Positions 1 to 7,404 of a stretch of DNA of 64,000 bases are shown in pieces. The stretch spans positions 1 through 64,000 of the forward strand of contig JAEUSU010000024.1 in NCBI GenBank assembly GCA_016788635.1, written 5' to 3'. This DNA comes from Flavobacteriales bacterium (GTDB taxonomy: Bacteria; Bacteroidota; Bacteroidia; Flavobacteriales_F; PHOS-HE28). The first letter of the stretch is position 1. Each line of letters opens with the position of its first letter. A program made the translations under genes and the position numbers. The notes under the pieces were generated by a model. That model made no database searches. It was not told the origin of the DNA and saw nothing but the letters and a program-made list of their open reading frames with translations.

Positions 1-779
1 ATGTACTCCTCGATCTGGCTCTTCTTCTTGCCCTCGGCGGGCTCGTTGATCGGGAACTTGATGCGGCCGTTGCCGTTGCTCATCACCTTGCTCATCAGCG
101 CGGTGTACTCGGTGCTGATGTCCTTGTCGTCGAAGCTCACCAGCTGCGCGAAGCCCATCACGCGGGCGTAGAAATCCACCCAGGTGTTCATCTCGCCCCA
201 GCCCACGTTGCCCACCATGTGGTCAATGAACTTCAGGCCGGTGGGCGGCGGGTTGTAATGGCTCTTCCACGCCTTGTAGCCGGGCATGAAGGGACCTTTG
301 TACTCGTTGCGCTCCACGAAGATGTGCACCGTCTCCCCGTAGGTGTGGATGCCGCTGCGCACCACGTAGCCGTGCTCGTCCTCCTCCTTCACCGGCTCCA
401 TGAAGCTCTTCGCGCCACGCTTGGTGGTCTCCTCCCAGGCCTTGCGCGCGTCGGGCACCCAGAGGGCGATCACCTTCACGCCATCACCGTGCTTGCGCAG
501 GTGGTCGTTGATCGGGCTGTCCGGCGTCATCGGTGTGGTGAGCACCAGGCGGATCTTGTCCTGTTGCAGCACGTAGCTCGTGCGGTCCTTCACGCCCGTC
601 TCCAGGCCGGCGTAGGCCACGCTCTGGAAGCCCCAGGCGGTCTTGTAGTAGTGCGCGCTCTGCTTGGCGTTGCCCACGTAGAGCTCCACGTAGTCGGTGC
701 CCAGCAGGGGCAGGAAGTCCTGTGCATCGGCCATGATCTTCTCGAGGCCGTAGTCGACGTCTTTCAGTCCGGTTGACAT
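1..779 (-). CDS. hppD: 4-hydroxyphenylpyruvate dioxygenase, 3'-truncated by window edge
   Basis: The visible 259 codons are the N-terminal two thirds of a non-heme iron dioxygenase that turns 4-hydroxyphenylpyruvate into homogentisate in tyrosine breakdown. The start is the ATG at 779, giving MSTGLKDVDYGLEKI. The first VOC/glyoxalase domain spans roughly residues 20-155. The second begins near 180 with FIDHMVGNVGW, whose His187 is the expected first iron ligand. The other two ligands fall outside the window. No stop is seen because the frame runs off base 1. Its pathway partner hmgA lies upstream on the same strand at 3059-4216, but an IS element and a TPR gene now sit between them. Family assignment is confident; completeness cannot be judged. 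Confidence 0.93.
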   Translation of the reverse strand, partial: MSTGLKDVDYGLEKIMADAQDFLPLLGTDYVELYVGNAKQSAHYYKTAWGFQSVAYAGLETGVKDRTSYVLQQDKIRLVLTTPMTPDSPINDHLRKHGDGVKVIALWVPDARKAWEETTKRGAKSFMEPVKEEDEHGYVVRSGIHTYGETVHIFVERNEYKGPFMPGYKAWKSHYNPPPTGLKFIDHMVGNVGWGEMNTWVDFYARVMGFAQLVSFDDKDISTEYTALMSKVMSNGNGRIKFPINEPAEGKKKSQIEEY

Positions 780-784
780 GATCG

Positions 785-962
785 TAAGGTTCAGATGACG
801 TGCGAAGTTCGGGGTTTTCCGGGGGAGGATGCTGATGGTGGTCAGGGCGTGCCCCGGCCCAGGGCGGCCGGGTCGGGCTGGAGTTTAGCCCGGGCACGAC
901 CCGGGCCTGCAAGTCCGCACTCGTCGTGCCTCCTCGCTTGCGGGCTTTCCGCTGCTATCCCT
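785..962. repeat. GC-rich hairpin-forming intergenic repeat-like segment
   Basis: This 178-base stretch between hppD and the transposase has no credible gene. It contains a strong inverted repeat: CCGGGTCG at 868-875 pairs with CGACCCGG at 897-904, and inside it GGGCT (875-879) can pair with AGCCC (887-891). Beside it, on the minus strand, lies a purine-rich tract of the kind AGCAGCGGAAAGCCCGC (about 939-955). From memory, this resembles dispersed intergenic repeats in Bacteroidota genomes. I could not check copy number. It may act as a terminator or as the preferred landing site of the neighbouring IS110 element; both ideas are inference. Confidence 0.4.
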
Positions 963-966
963 TATT

Positions 967-1988
967 CTATGACACATGCAAGAGGTTCGTGTTGTAAGGT
1001 TCACCTTTTCGGAGCACGGCGAAGACCCGGTGGATGAGCTTGGCACGAACTGCATTGAGGACAAGGAGCTTGGGCTTACCCTCATCGACCTTGCGTTTGT
1101 AGTAAGCGGCCAGGCCTGAGTCGTTGCGAACGGCCACGATGGCCGACATGTGTAGAAGGCTCTTCAGCCAGGTGTTGGCCTTGGGTGATGTGCGGGTCTT
1201 TCCTCTGACGCTGGAACCGGAACTATGCTCGAAGGGTGCGACGCCACAATGACAAGCGAGCTGTCGAGGTGAGCTGAAGCGAGTGAAGTCGTCGGTAAGG
1301 GCCAGCAGGTTGGTTGCCAGTACACGGCCGATGCCGGGTATCGAGCAGATCAGCTCGTACCGCTCATGGACCTCTGGGTGTGATTCGATCTCGACCTGGA
1401 CCATGTGATCGAGCTTCTCGATCAAGCTTGGACCTTCTTGAGTTGTGACCTGTCCAGGCGCGTGAAGACGGCGCGCAGCTCCTTGTGCATGTTCTTGTTC
1501 ACGTGACTGATCTGCGTCTTGAGCTTCGTTGATGCGTTCACCAGTTGCTGCCTTTTCATCAGAAGCTGCTTCAACTTGGTCATCTTCAACTGGTCCGGTG
1601 TGAACATGCGTGCCTTGTCCCGGAAGCGGTGCGCGTACTGGGCGATGCGCAAGGCATCGAGGGTGTCGCTCTTGCCACGTTGATCGCCCAGACTCTGCTT
1701 GATGTGCATGGGATGGGCAAGCCAGGTGGGCGCTTGATGTTCCACCAGCATCTCCAATAACAACTGGGAGTAATGGCCCGTGGGCTCAAGGCAGAAAAGG
1801 CTTTGCCCCAATACGACCCGGTCCTTCTTCTTCAACTGCGCGATCCAGGCGGCAATGGCCCGGCGGCTGTTGCCGATCCGAGCGGTCCGGATAGGGTGGC
1901 CATCATCGCCCAGCAGCGCGAAGTCCAGGTGTTCGTGACTTACATCGATCCCTACGTAGTGCATGTCCGTTAGTTTTGGGTGTGTCAC
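967..1988 (-). pseudogene. IS110-family transposase, frameshifted
   Basis: Two adjacent frames together make a full-length (about 340 residue) IS110 transposase. The first (1988 to 1422, 188 residues) carries the RuvC-like DEDD domain: Asp15 in YVGIDVS, Glu68 in CLEPTGHY, and Asp108 and Asp111 in GKSDTLDA. The second (1425 to 967) carries the C-terminal transposase_20 domain, with the helix-hairpin-helix text CSIPGIGRVLATNLLAL and the serine-containing HSSGSSVRG expected for the Ser active site. The first frame stops at TGA 1424-1422, and the second continues in the -1 frame from TTG 1425. One missing T would explain it. I see no classic slippery heptamer, so a disabling deletion or sequencing error is likelier than programmed frameshifting. 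Confidence 0.8.
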
Positions 1989-2090
1989 TACGACCTCTTC
2001 AGGGGCTGAGCAAAGGACCTTGGCTTGATGACTCTAACAGGCCTTGATGCCTCATATTCTATCTGAGCACGGGGTCCGAGGGAGCAGCAG

Positions 2091-2207
2091 GTCCCGATAA
2101 GGGACATAGGCCTGTAGCCTATCACGCGAATTGGTTCACCTGCCGCCCCGCTCAGTTCCCTGTTGAGATCGTGGCTTGCCGTAAGTATCGGACCCACCGG
2201 CGGCAAG
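2091..2207 (-). ncRNA. Candidate IS110 bridge RNA region
   Basis: The non-coding stretch upstream of the transposase start contains three perfect inverted repeats. CTTGCCG (2175-2181) pairs with CGGCAAG (2201-2207). ATAGGC (2106-2111) pairs with GCCTAT (2117-2122). GTCCC (2091-2095) pairs with GGGAC (2101-2105). IS110-group elements are known to express a structured bridge RNA from this end, with internal loops that pair with target and donor DNA. Here the hairpins are seen; their identity as bridge RNA is inferred from position only. The exact RNA ends and guide loops are not determined. Confidence 0.35.
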
Positions 2208-2236
2208 TCTAGAGTCACGCAACTGACAGAGTGACG

Positions 2237-2869
2237 CTAGCTCGATCTTCTCACCAACCTATCCAGCAAGGAATCTCTCTTCTCTACCAAGCCGAGGTGC
2301 TTATGGTAGTTAAGCCCTGACGTTGTCGCACTTCCGTTCTCATCGGCAAGCAAGGCATATTCCTTAGCATGGGCTTCATTGCCTTCGAAGTAGCTGATGA
2401 CCGCAAGAATAGAGTAAGCCTTGTACTTCTCGACAGGAAAGAGAAATGCATCAGCACGAGCGCGAATGAGTTCCTTGACCCGATCATAATGCGCTACGCT
2501 TTTGGTCTTCACGACGATCTCGGAGAAATTCAAATAGGCTTGCGTCTTGACCTGGGGGAACACCTGCTCGACTTGTAGGGCTTGTTCGTAGAAGGAGATC
2601 GCTTTTGCCCAATCTTCCCGCCTCTTCTCGATGTCTCCTAACGTGTCGAGTACCGATGCCTTGTTGAACAAATCATCGGGATACTCATCAAGCACCTTTT
2701 GCAGGAGAGTTGCCGCAACATCGAGAAGTTTAGGGTCGCCGGTCTCGAGAAGTACGATGCCCTGAATTTTGAGATACTGCGCCCGCCCGTCCTTTCGAGC
2801 GCGTCCCAATCTCTGGAAGAAGTCGAGTTCGTCTTCTTTGGACCACGATTTCTTTCGGAACCAGTCCAT
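2237..2869 (-). CDS. TPR-like hypothetical protein
   Basis: A 210-residue soluble protein starting MDWFRKKSWSKEDELDF with no signal peptide. The middle part is helical repeat-like: segments around residues 55-100 (LLQKVLDEYPDDLFNKAS, then GDIEKRREDWAKAISFYEQAL) fit tetratricopeptide repeats, which bind partner proteins. I recognise no specific function. GC is about 50% (61 of 120 bases in 2281-2400), like the adjacent IS and unlike the roughly two-thirds GC of hmgA, so it may have arrived by transfer. It ends at the TAG next to the presumed IS left end and is read in the same direction as hmgA and hppD. Confidence 0.75.
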   Translation of the reverse strand: MDWFRKKSWSKEDELDFFQRLGRARKDGRAQYLKIQGIVLLETGDPKLLDVAATLLQKVLDEYPDDLFNKASVLDTLGDIEKRREDWAKAISFYEQALQVEQVFPQVKTQAYLNFSEIVVKTKSVAHYDRVKELIRARADAFLFPVEKYKAYSILAVISYFEGNEAHAKEYALLADENGSATTSGLNYHKHLGLVEKRDSLLDRLVRRSS

Positions 2870-2986
2870 GAACTAATTGCTTTTGGCAGAAGTCCGCGTG
2901 AGCGATCGGAGCGGATACCCCGCAGCGACGAAGGAGCGAGGAGTATGAGCGCAGAGCGCGACGGCGAGTCTTCGAGCCGGCACGCC

Positions 2987-3010
2987 CACCCTTCGACTCC
3001 GCTCAGGGTG
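2987..3010. repeat. Short palindromic repeat, intergenic copy
   Basis: CACCCT (2987-2992) and AGGGTG (3005-3010) form a 6-bp stem around a loop that reads GAGCGGAGTCGA on the minus strand. Variants with the same loop core (CGTCGA/AGTCGA) and different but complementary stems occur inside two coding sequences, at 4869-4889 and 19710-19732. It lies downstream of hmgA and upstream of the TPR gene. Just after it, 3020-3058 is a low-complexity tract built of repeated TCTAATCTTCTGATC-like words. Confidence 0.5.
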
Positions 3011-3058
3011 ACACGTGCCCATCATCTAATCTTCTGATCTTCTAATTGTCTGATCGGG

Positions 3059-4216
3059 TTATTCCACCCAGCTCTTCCAGTACTTGCCATCATCCAGTTT
3101 CAACGCCTCCTCCGTCACCATCAAGGGTCGGAAGGTGTCCACCATCACCGCAAGCTCGTTCGTCTCCTTCTGGCCGATGCTGCGCTCCATGGCACCGGGG
3201 TGCGGGCCGTGGGGGATGCCGGCGGGGTGCAGGCTGATGTGGCCGGGGCCGATGTCGTTGCGGCTCATGAACTCGCCGTCCACGTAGTAGAGCACCTCGT
3301 CCGCATCGATGTTGCTATGGTTGTACGGCGCGGGGATGGCCTGCGGGTGGTAGTCGTACAGGCGCGGCACGAAGCTGCAGATCACGAACGCGTCGGTCTC
3401 GAAGGTCTGGTGCACGGGCGGCGGCTGGTGCACGCGGCCGGTGATGGGCTCGAAGTCGTGGATGCTGAAGGCGTAGGGGTAGTTGTAGCCGTCCCAGCCC
3501 ACCACGTCGAAGGGGTGCGTGGCGTACACGAGCTCGTGCAGCATGTTCTGCTTCTTTACCTTGATCACGAAGCTGCCCTTCTTGTCGTGCGTCTCCAACT
3601 TCTTCGGGCGGCGGATGTCACGCTCGCAGAACGGCGAATGCTCCAGCAGCTGGCCGAACCAGTTGCGGTAGCGTTTGGGCGTGTACATGGGGCGGTGGCT
3701 CTCCACGATGAAGAGGCGGTTGTCGCTGTCCTTGAACTCCATCGTGTAGATCATCCCGCGCGGGATCATCAGGTAGTCACCGTACTTGAAGTCGATGTTG
3801 CCCAGGAAGGTGCGCAGGGTGCCGCTGCCCTTGTGGATGAAGATCATCTCGTCGCAGTCGGCGTTCTTGTAGAAGTAGTCCACGCTCTTAGCCTGGGGTG
3901 CGGCGAGCACAATGGCGCAATCGCTGTTCACGAGGATGGCCTTGCGCGCGGCGAGGTGGTCCTTCTCGGGCTTGGTCTTGAAGCCATGCAGCCGCAACGA
4001 GCGCAGGTTCTTTTCCACCGCGATCTTCGGTGTCACATCCTTCGGCTTGCGCAGCTCCTTCACCTGGGTGGGGCGGTGCACGTGGTAGAGCAAGCTGCTC
4101 ATCCCATCGAAGCCGATGGTGCCGAAGAGCTGCTCGTAGTAGTAGCGGTCCTTGCCGTTCTTGAAGACGGTGTGCCGCTTGTGGGGGATCTTGCCCAGGG
4201 TATGGTAGATCGGCAT
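3059..4216 (-). CDS. hmgA: Homogentisate 1,2-dioxygenase
   Basis: A 385-residue cupin-type iron dioxygenase that opens the ring of homogentisate to maleylacetoacetate, the step after HppD in tyrosine catabolism. The C-terminal part shows the metal-site signature: H300 and E307 in the stretch NHSNIDADE, and the histidine-rich HPAGIPHGPHPG at 330-341. No signal peptide is present, so it is cytoplasmic. The start ATG at 4216 gives MPIYHTLGKIPHKRHT. It is followed downstream by the TPR gene, the IS110 element and hppD, so the ancestral hmgA-hppD order appears to have been split. TrhO lies 67 bases upstream. Confidence 0.93.
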   Translation of the reverse strand: MPIYHTLGKIPHKRHTVFKNGKDRYYYEQLFGTIGFDGMSSLLYHVHRPTQVKELRKPKDVTPKIAVEKNLRSLRLHGFKTKPEKDHLAARKAILVNSDCAIVLAAPQAKSVDYFYKNADCDEMIFIHKGSGTLRTFLGNIDFKYGDYLMIPRGMIYTMEFKDSDNRLFIVESHRPMYTPKRYRNWFGQLLEHSPFCERDIRRPKKLETHDKKGSFVIKVKKQNMLHELVYATHPFDVVGWDGYNYPYAFSIHDFEPITGRVHQPPPVHQTFETDAFVICSFVPRLYDYHPQAIPAPYNHSNIDADEVLYYVDGEFMSRNDIGPGHISLHPAGIPHGPHPGAMERSIGQKETNELAVMVDTFRPLMVTEEALKLDDGKYWKSWVE

Positions 4217-4320
4217 TGCCGGTCGGGGGTTGAAGGTTGAGCGGGTTGGGGGTTGCCCGTTGTCAGTTGTCCGTCGCGCAAGCCTACGCGCGCGTTGCCG
4301 GTTGTCGGTTGACGTTTGTC
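4217..4320. repeat. GGTTG-rich imperfect repeat tract
   Basis: The gap between TrhO and hmgA, running slightly into the 3' end of TrhO, is made of imperfect GGGTTG/GGTTGA words, for example GGGGGTTGAAGGTTGAGCG. A related tract in the opposite orientation (CAACCCTCAACCC) lies upstream of gdhA. No gene or clear hairpin was seen. Confidence 0.35.
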
Positions 4321-5447
4321 AGTTCAGGTGCGTCTTCGCCTCTGGCTAAGGCGACCGATGGGTGAAGCGTGCCATTGAGCGCGAGCATTTCTTCCTCCTC
4401 CCGTATCCGTTGCCGCAGGCTTTCCGGATCGTTGATGGCCTTGGTCTTCGTGCTGCGCGTGCTGCGGCCCTTGCGCCAGGCGCGCTGGGCTTCGATGGGC
4501 AGCTGGTGGATCTCCATGCAGCTCGGCGAACAGCAGTCGGCGTACTTGGCGGCGCAGGCCTCGCATTGCACCAGCAGCATGTTGCAAGTGGCCTCGTGGC
4601 AGTTGGTGATGCGATCGCTCTTGGTGCCGCATTGCATACAGGCGCTCACCACATCGTCGGTGATGCGCTCGGCGAGGCGTTCATCGAACACGAAGTTCTG
4701 CCCCATGTACTTGCTAGGCAGTCCTTGCGCCTTGATCTGCCGCGCGTAATCGATGATGCCGCCGTGCAACTGGCCCACGTTCATGAAGCCTTCGTGCTTC
4801 AGGTAGGCACTGGCCTTTTCGCAGCGGATGCCGCCGGTGCAATACAGCAGGATGTCCTGGTCGTTGTCGCGCTGAACCCGTCGAAGCGCAACCACCACCT
4901 CTTCAATAGCTCCGCGGAAGGTATCGGCTTTGGGCAGGTAGGCGCCCTCGAAATGCCCGATGAGGCATTCGTAGTTGTTGCGCATGTCCACCACCAGGGC
5001 GCCTTCCTCCATCTTCCGGTTGAAGGAGGCGGCGTCGAGGTGTGTGCCCACGTTGGTCACATCGAAGGCGTCGTCGGCCAGGCCATCGGCCACGACCTTC
5101 GACTTCACCTTTATCGCGAGCTTCAGGAAACTCTGACCGTCATCTTCCACGGCGGTCTTCCACGGTACGTTCGCGAATGCTTCCCGCGCATCCAGCGCTG
5201 CACGGAAGGCGTCAAGCTGGCCGGTGGGCACGCTTACCTGGGCGTTGATCCCTTCCGGAGCGATGTAAATCCTTCCGAGGACGCCCAAGGCCTCCCACTC
5301 CTGATAGAGTTCATTGCGCAGGGTCCCCACCTCTTGCAGCCGCACGTACCGGTAGAAGGAGAGCGTGGTGCGCGGCAGGCCCTCGGCCTCCAACCGGACG
5401 CGCAGGTCCCGGGGGCCGTACTTGTTGCGCAGGTCGTGGTGTCCCAT
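4284..5447 (-). CDS. trhO: tRNA uridine(34) hydroxylase (rhodanese family)
   Basis: A 387-residue TrhO/YceA-family protein that makes 5-hydroxyuridine at tRNA position 34. Residues 1-130 are the N-terminal acylphosphatase-like domain (TTLSFYRYV, GRIYIAPEGINAQVSV). The rhodanese domain follows, with the catalytic Cys203 in LYCTGGIRCEKA. A Cys-rich tail (CMQCGTK, CEACAAKYADCC) matches the long form in Bacteroidota. I chose the ATG at 5447 over an upstream in-frame ATG at 5543, which overlaps the divergent gene and adds unrelated residues. A TATCTTTG element at 5461-5454 lies only six bases before this start, which predicts a leaderless mRNA. Residues 188-193 (RRVQR) are encoded by a palindromic repeat copy. 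Confidence 0.9.
   Translation of the reverse strand: MGHHDLRNKYGPRDLRVRLEAEGLPRTTLSFYRYVRLQEVGTLRNELYQEWEALGVLGRIYIAPEGINAQVSVPTGQLDAFRAALDAREAFANVPWKTAVEDDGQSFLKLAIKVKSKVVADGLADDAFDVTNVGTHLDAASFNRKMEEGALVVDMRNNYECLIGHFEGAYLPKADTFRGAIEEVVVALRRVQRDNDQDILLYCTGGIRCEKASAYLKHEGFMNVGQLHGGIIDYARQIKAQGLPSKYMGQNFVFDERLAERITDDVVSACMQCGTKSDRITNCHEATCNMLLVQCEACAAKYADCCSPSCMEIHQLPIEAQRAWRKGRSTRSTKTKAINDPESLRQRIREEEEMLALNGTLHPSVALARGEDAPELTNVNRQPATRA
4869..4889. repeat. Short palindromic repeat inside trhO
   Basis: GCGCT (4869-4873) pairs with AGCGC (4885-4889) around the loop GAACCCGTCGA. It resembles the copies at 2987-3010 and 19710-19732 but has a changed stem that still pairs. It lies in frame in a linker just before the rhodanese active-site loop. 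Confidence 0.45.
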
Positions 5448-5453
5448 TCCGGG

Positions 5454-5461
5454 CAAAGATA
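5454..5461 (-). promoter_or_regulatory. Bacteroidota -7 element TATCTTTG for trhO
   Basis: Exact match to TAnnTTTG on the minus strand, ending six bases before the trhO ATG at 5447. In Bacteroidota promoters this element lies just upstream of the transcript start, so the mRNA would begin at or next to the start codon. Confidence 0.6.
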
Positions 5462-5507
5462 GCCGAAGCCCTACGGCCATGGGTGGTCCGGCATTCGGCG
5501 CGGGCGC

Positions 5508-5515
5508 TACATTTG
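5508..5515 (+). promoter_or_regulatory. -7 element TACATTTG for the dehydrogenase gene
   Basis: Exact TAnnTTTG match, 21 bases before the ATG at 5537, in the divergent region shared with trhO. Confidence 0.55.
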
Positions 5516-5536
5516 GCCGAACGATAGCGCATTCGC

Positions 5537-6487
5537 ATGTCATCCAAACGCATCCTGGTCATCGGCTCCAGCGGCCAGATCGGCACCGAGCTCGTGGAGG
5601 GCCTCCGCGCCCGGTTCGGGCATGAGAACGTGGTGGCCAGCGACATCAAACAGCCACAGGTCGAACAGAGCGGCCCCTTTGCCATGGTGGATGCCATGGA
5701 TCGCAGGGGCATCGAGCGCATCATCGACAAGCACGGCATCACCGAAGTGTACCTGCTGGCCGCGCTCCTCAGCGCCACGGCCGAGAAGGATCCCGCCTTC
5801 GCCTGGAAGCTGAACATGGAAAGCCTCTTTATCGTGCTGGAACTGGCCCGGGAAGGCAGGTTGAAGAGGGTCTATTGGCCGAGCAGCATCGCGGTCTTCG
5901 GTCCCACGACGCCGAAGGACGACACGCCCCAGCACACCATAGCGGAGCCCACCACCGTGTATGGCATCAGCAAGCTGGCGGGTGAAGGCTGGTGCCAGTA
6001 CTACCACAAGCGGTACGGTGTGGATGTGCGCAGCATCCGCTACCCGGGCCTCATCGGTTGGAAGAGCGCGCCCGGCGGGGGCACCACGGACTATGCCGTC
6101 CACATCTTCCACGAAGCGATCAAACACGGGAAGTACACCAGCTTCCTGGGCCCGCAGAGCACCCTGCCCATGATGTACATGCCGGATGCCATCCGCGCCA
6201 CCATCGACCTGATGGAAGCCCCGGCCGAATTGGTGAAGGTGCGCAACAGCTACAACCTGGCGGGTTTCAGCTTCAACCCCGAGGAGATCGCCACCGAAGT
6301 GAAGCGCCACATCCCGGACTTCAGCATCAGCTACGCGCCGGACCACCGCCAGGCCATTGCGGACAGCTGGCCGCGTAGCATCGACGACCGTGCCGCACGC
6401 GCCGATTGGGGCTGGAAGCCGCGATACGACCTGGCGGGCATGGTGGACGACATGATGGCGAACCTCAAACAGCAGATCCCCGCCTGA
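5537..6487 (+). CDS. L-threonine 3-dehydrogenase, SDR/GalE-like type
   Basis: A 316-residue extended short-chain dehydrogenase. The NAD-binding glycine motif GSSGQIG is at residues 10-16, the catalytic serine is in WPSSIAV (116-117), and the Tyr142/Lys146 pair is in YGISK. The RYPGLIGWK text after the active site and the overall match fit the GalE-like threonine dehydrogenases, which oxidise threonine to 2-amino-3-ketobutyrate for glycine formation. A related sugar-nucleotide epimerase activity cannot be excluded from sequence. It is cytoplasmic. Its TGA overlaps the ATG of the next gene (TGATG at 6485-6489), so the two are probably translated in a coupled way. Confidence 0.8.
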   Translation: MSSKRILVIGSSGQIGTELVEGLRARFGHENVVASDIKQPQVEQSGPFAMVDAMDRRGIERIIDKHGITEVYLLAALLSATAEKDPAFAWKLNMESLFIVLELAREGRLKRVYWPSSIAVFGPTTPKDDTPQHTIAEPTTVYGISKLAGEGWCQYYHKRYGVDVRSIRYPGLIGWKSAPGGGTTDYAVHIFHEAIKHGKYTSFLGPQSTLPMMYMPDAIRATIDLMEAPAELVKVRNSYNLAGFSFNPEEIATEVKRHIPDFSISYAPDHRQAIADSWPRSIDDRAARADWGWKPRYDLAGMVDDMMANLKQQIPA

Positions 6488-7374
6488 TGCGCATCCGGTC
6501 GTCGATCCTGTTGGCCCTGCTGCTCTGGTGGGTTCCCGGCGGCATGCTGGTGGCGCAGAACACCGCGTCGGACACACTGAACCGCACGGACGAACAGGGC
6601 CGGCGCACGGGCCATTGGGTACTGCGCGCGCCGCAACCTGAGAAGAACGGCTACACGGCTGGTGAGCTGACCGAGGAGGGGCGTTACCAGGCCGGCAAGC
6701 GCGTGGGCGTTTGGCGCCGCTACTGGCCCGGCGGCAAGCCCATGAGCGAGATCACCTATGTAATGGGCCGCCCGCGTGGGCCCTACACCACCTGGTACCC
6801 GGATGGCAAGGTGGAGGAGCAGGGCGCATGGGACCTGGACCGCAACACCGGCACCTTCAAGCGGTGGCATCCCAATGGGAAACTCGCGCAGGAGTTCATC
6901 TTCGATCAGCACGGTGTGCGCAATGGTGTGCAGCGCTACTACCATGAGAACGGGCAACTCGCCGTGGAAGTGAACGTGGTGAACGGCCAGGAGGAAGGCA
7001 CCATGAAGCGATTCCTTCCCAACGGTCAGGTACAGAGCACGGCGGATTTCCATGAAGGCGACCTGGGTCCGGGTGGCATCCGTGAAGTGCGCTCCGCGGA
7101 ATCCGTGCAGCCTAAGCCGGAGGCCAACGCTGCGCCTGCTCCGGTGGTGACACAGGAGGAGCAGCCCAACATCGGCGTGTTCCGCGCGGATGGGTTCAAC
7201 ACCTTGTATGACAAACAGCTGCGCCTGAGCCAGGTGGGCGAGTTCAAGAAGGGGAAGCTGTGGAAAGGCCGCGTCTACAAGTACAGTTCCAACGGCGAGT
7301 TGAAGCGCATCGAACTGTATGAGCAGGGGCGGTACGTGGGGAACAAGCCCATTACCGCAGAGGATCTGAACTGA
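6487..7374 (+). CDS. Secreted MORN/YwqK-type repeat protein
   Basis: A 295-residue exported protein with a signal peptide (MRIRSSILLALLLWWVPG, cleavage near LVAQ). The mature part has repeated units of the kind GxWrrYwpgGkpm...GpYttWypdGk...GtFkrWhpnGk, about one every 23 residues between 55 and 175. This is the pattern of MORN or toxin-antitoxin YwqK-family proteins, which are probably surface or periplasmic binding modules. A second region near the C-terminus (GEFKKGKLWKGRVYKYSSNG) is a further divergent unit. The start ATG at 6487 overlaps the stop of the dehydrogenase gene. A hairpin terminator follows directly. The specific ligand is unknown. Confidence 0.75.
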   Translation: MRIRSSILLALLLWWVPGGMLVAQNTASDTLNRTDEQGRRTGHWVLRAPQPEKNGYTAGELTEEGRYQAGKRVGVWRRYWPGGKPMSEITYVMGRPRGPYTTWYPDGKVEEQGAWDLDRNTGTFKRWHPNGKLAQEFIFDQHGVRNGVQRYYHENGQLAVEVNVVNGQEEGTMKRFLPNGQVQSTADFHEGDLGPGGIREVRSAESVQPKPEANAAPAPVVTQEEQPNIGVFRADGFNTLYDKQLRLSQVGEFKKGKLWKGRVYKYSSNGELKRIELYEQGRYVGNKPITAEDLN

Positions 7375-7375
7375 C

Positions 7376-7399
7376 CGGCCCGGAAGCACCGGGCCGTTT
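7376..7399 (+). terminator. Rho-independent terminator after the MORN gene
   Basis: CGGCCCGG (7376-7383) pairs with CCGGGCCG (7389-7396) around AAGCA, followed by TTTG. It ends only five bases before the next ATG at 7405, so the T tract may also contribute to the next gene's promoter (TTTG). Confidence 0.6.
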
Positions 7400-7404
7400 G
7401 TGCC

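Larger units (their letters stand above)
963..2236 (-). mobile_element. IS110-family insertion sequence (ends not resolved)
   Basis: The segment holds a DEDD-type transposase in two frames plus a roughly 250-base structured non-coding end upstream of it, the organisation typical of IS110 elements. GC content (about 50% in a line I counted, 1501-1560) is well below that of hmgA nearby (41 of 60 bases in 3421-3480). IS110 elements usually lack terminal inverted repeats, so the ends are approximate. An 8-base direct repeat TATTCTAT occurs at 963-970 and 2055-2062, but I do not treat it as proven boundaries. The element lies between hmgA and hppD. Confidence 0.7.

Noticed and set aside
963-2062. 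TATTCTAT direct repeat (963-970 and 2055-2062) as target-site duplication of the IS
   Set aside because: One copy overlaps the transposase stop codon, and the span would exclude the structured left end expected in IS110; IS110 elements also usually make no such duplication. Probably chance.
1988-2218. 76-codon open frame upstream of the transposase
   Set aside because: Lies across the hairpin-rich non-coding end and has no coding signature.
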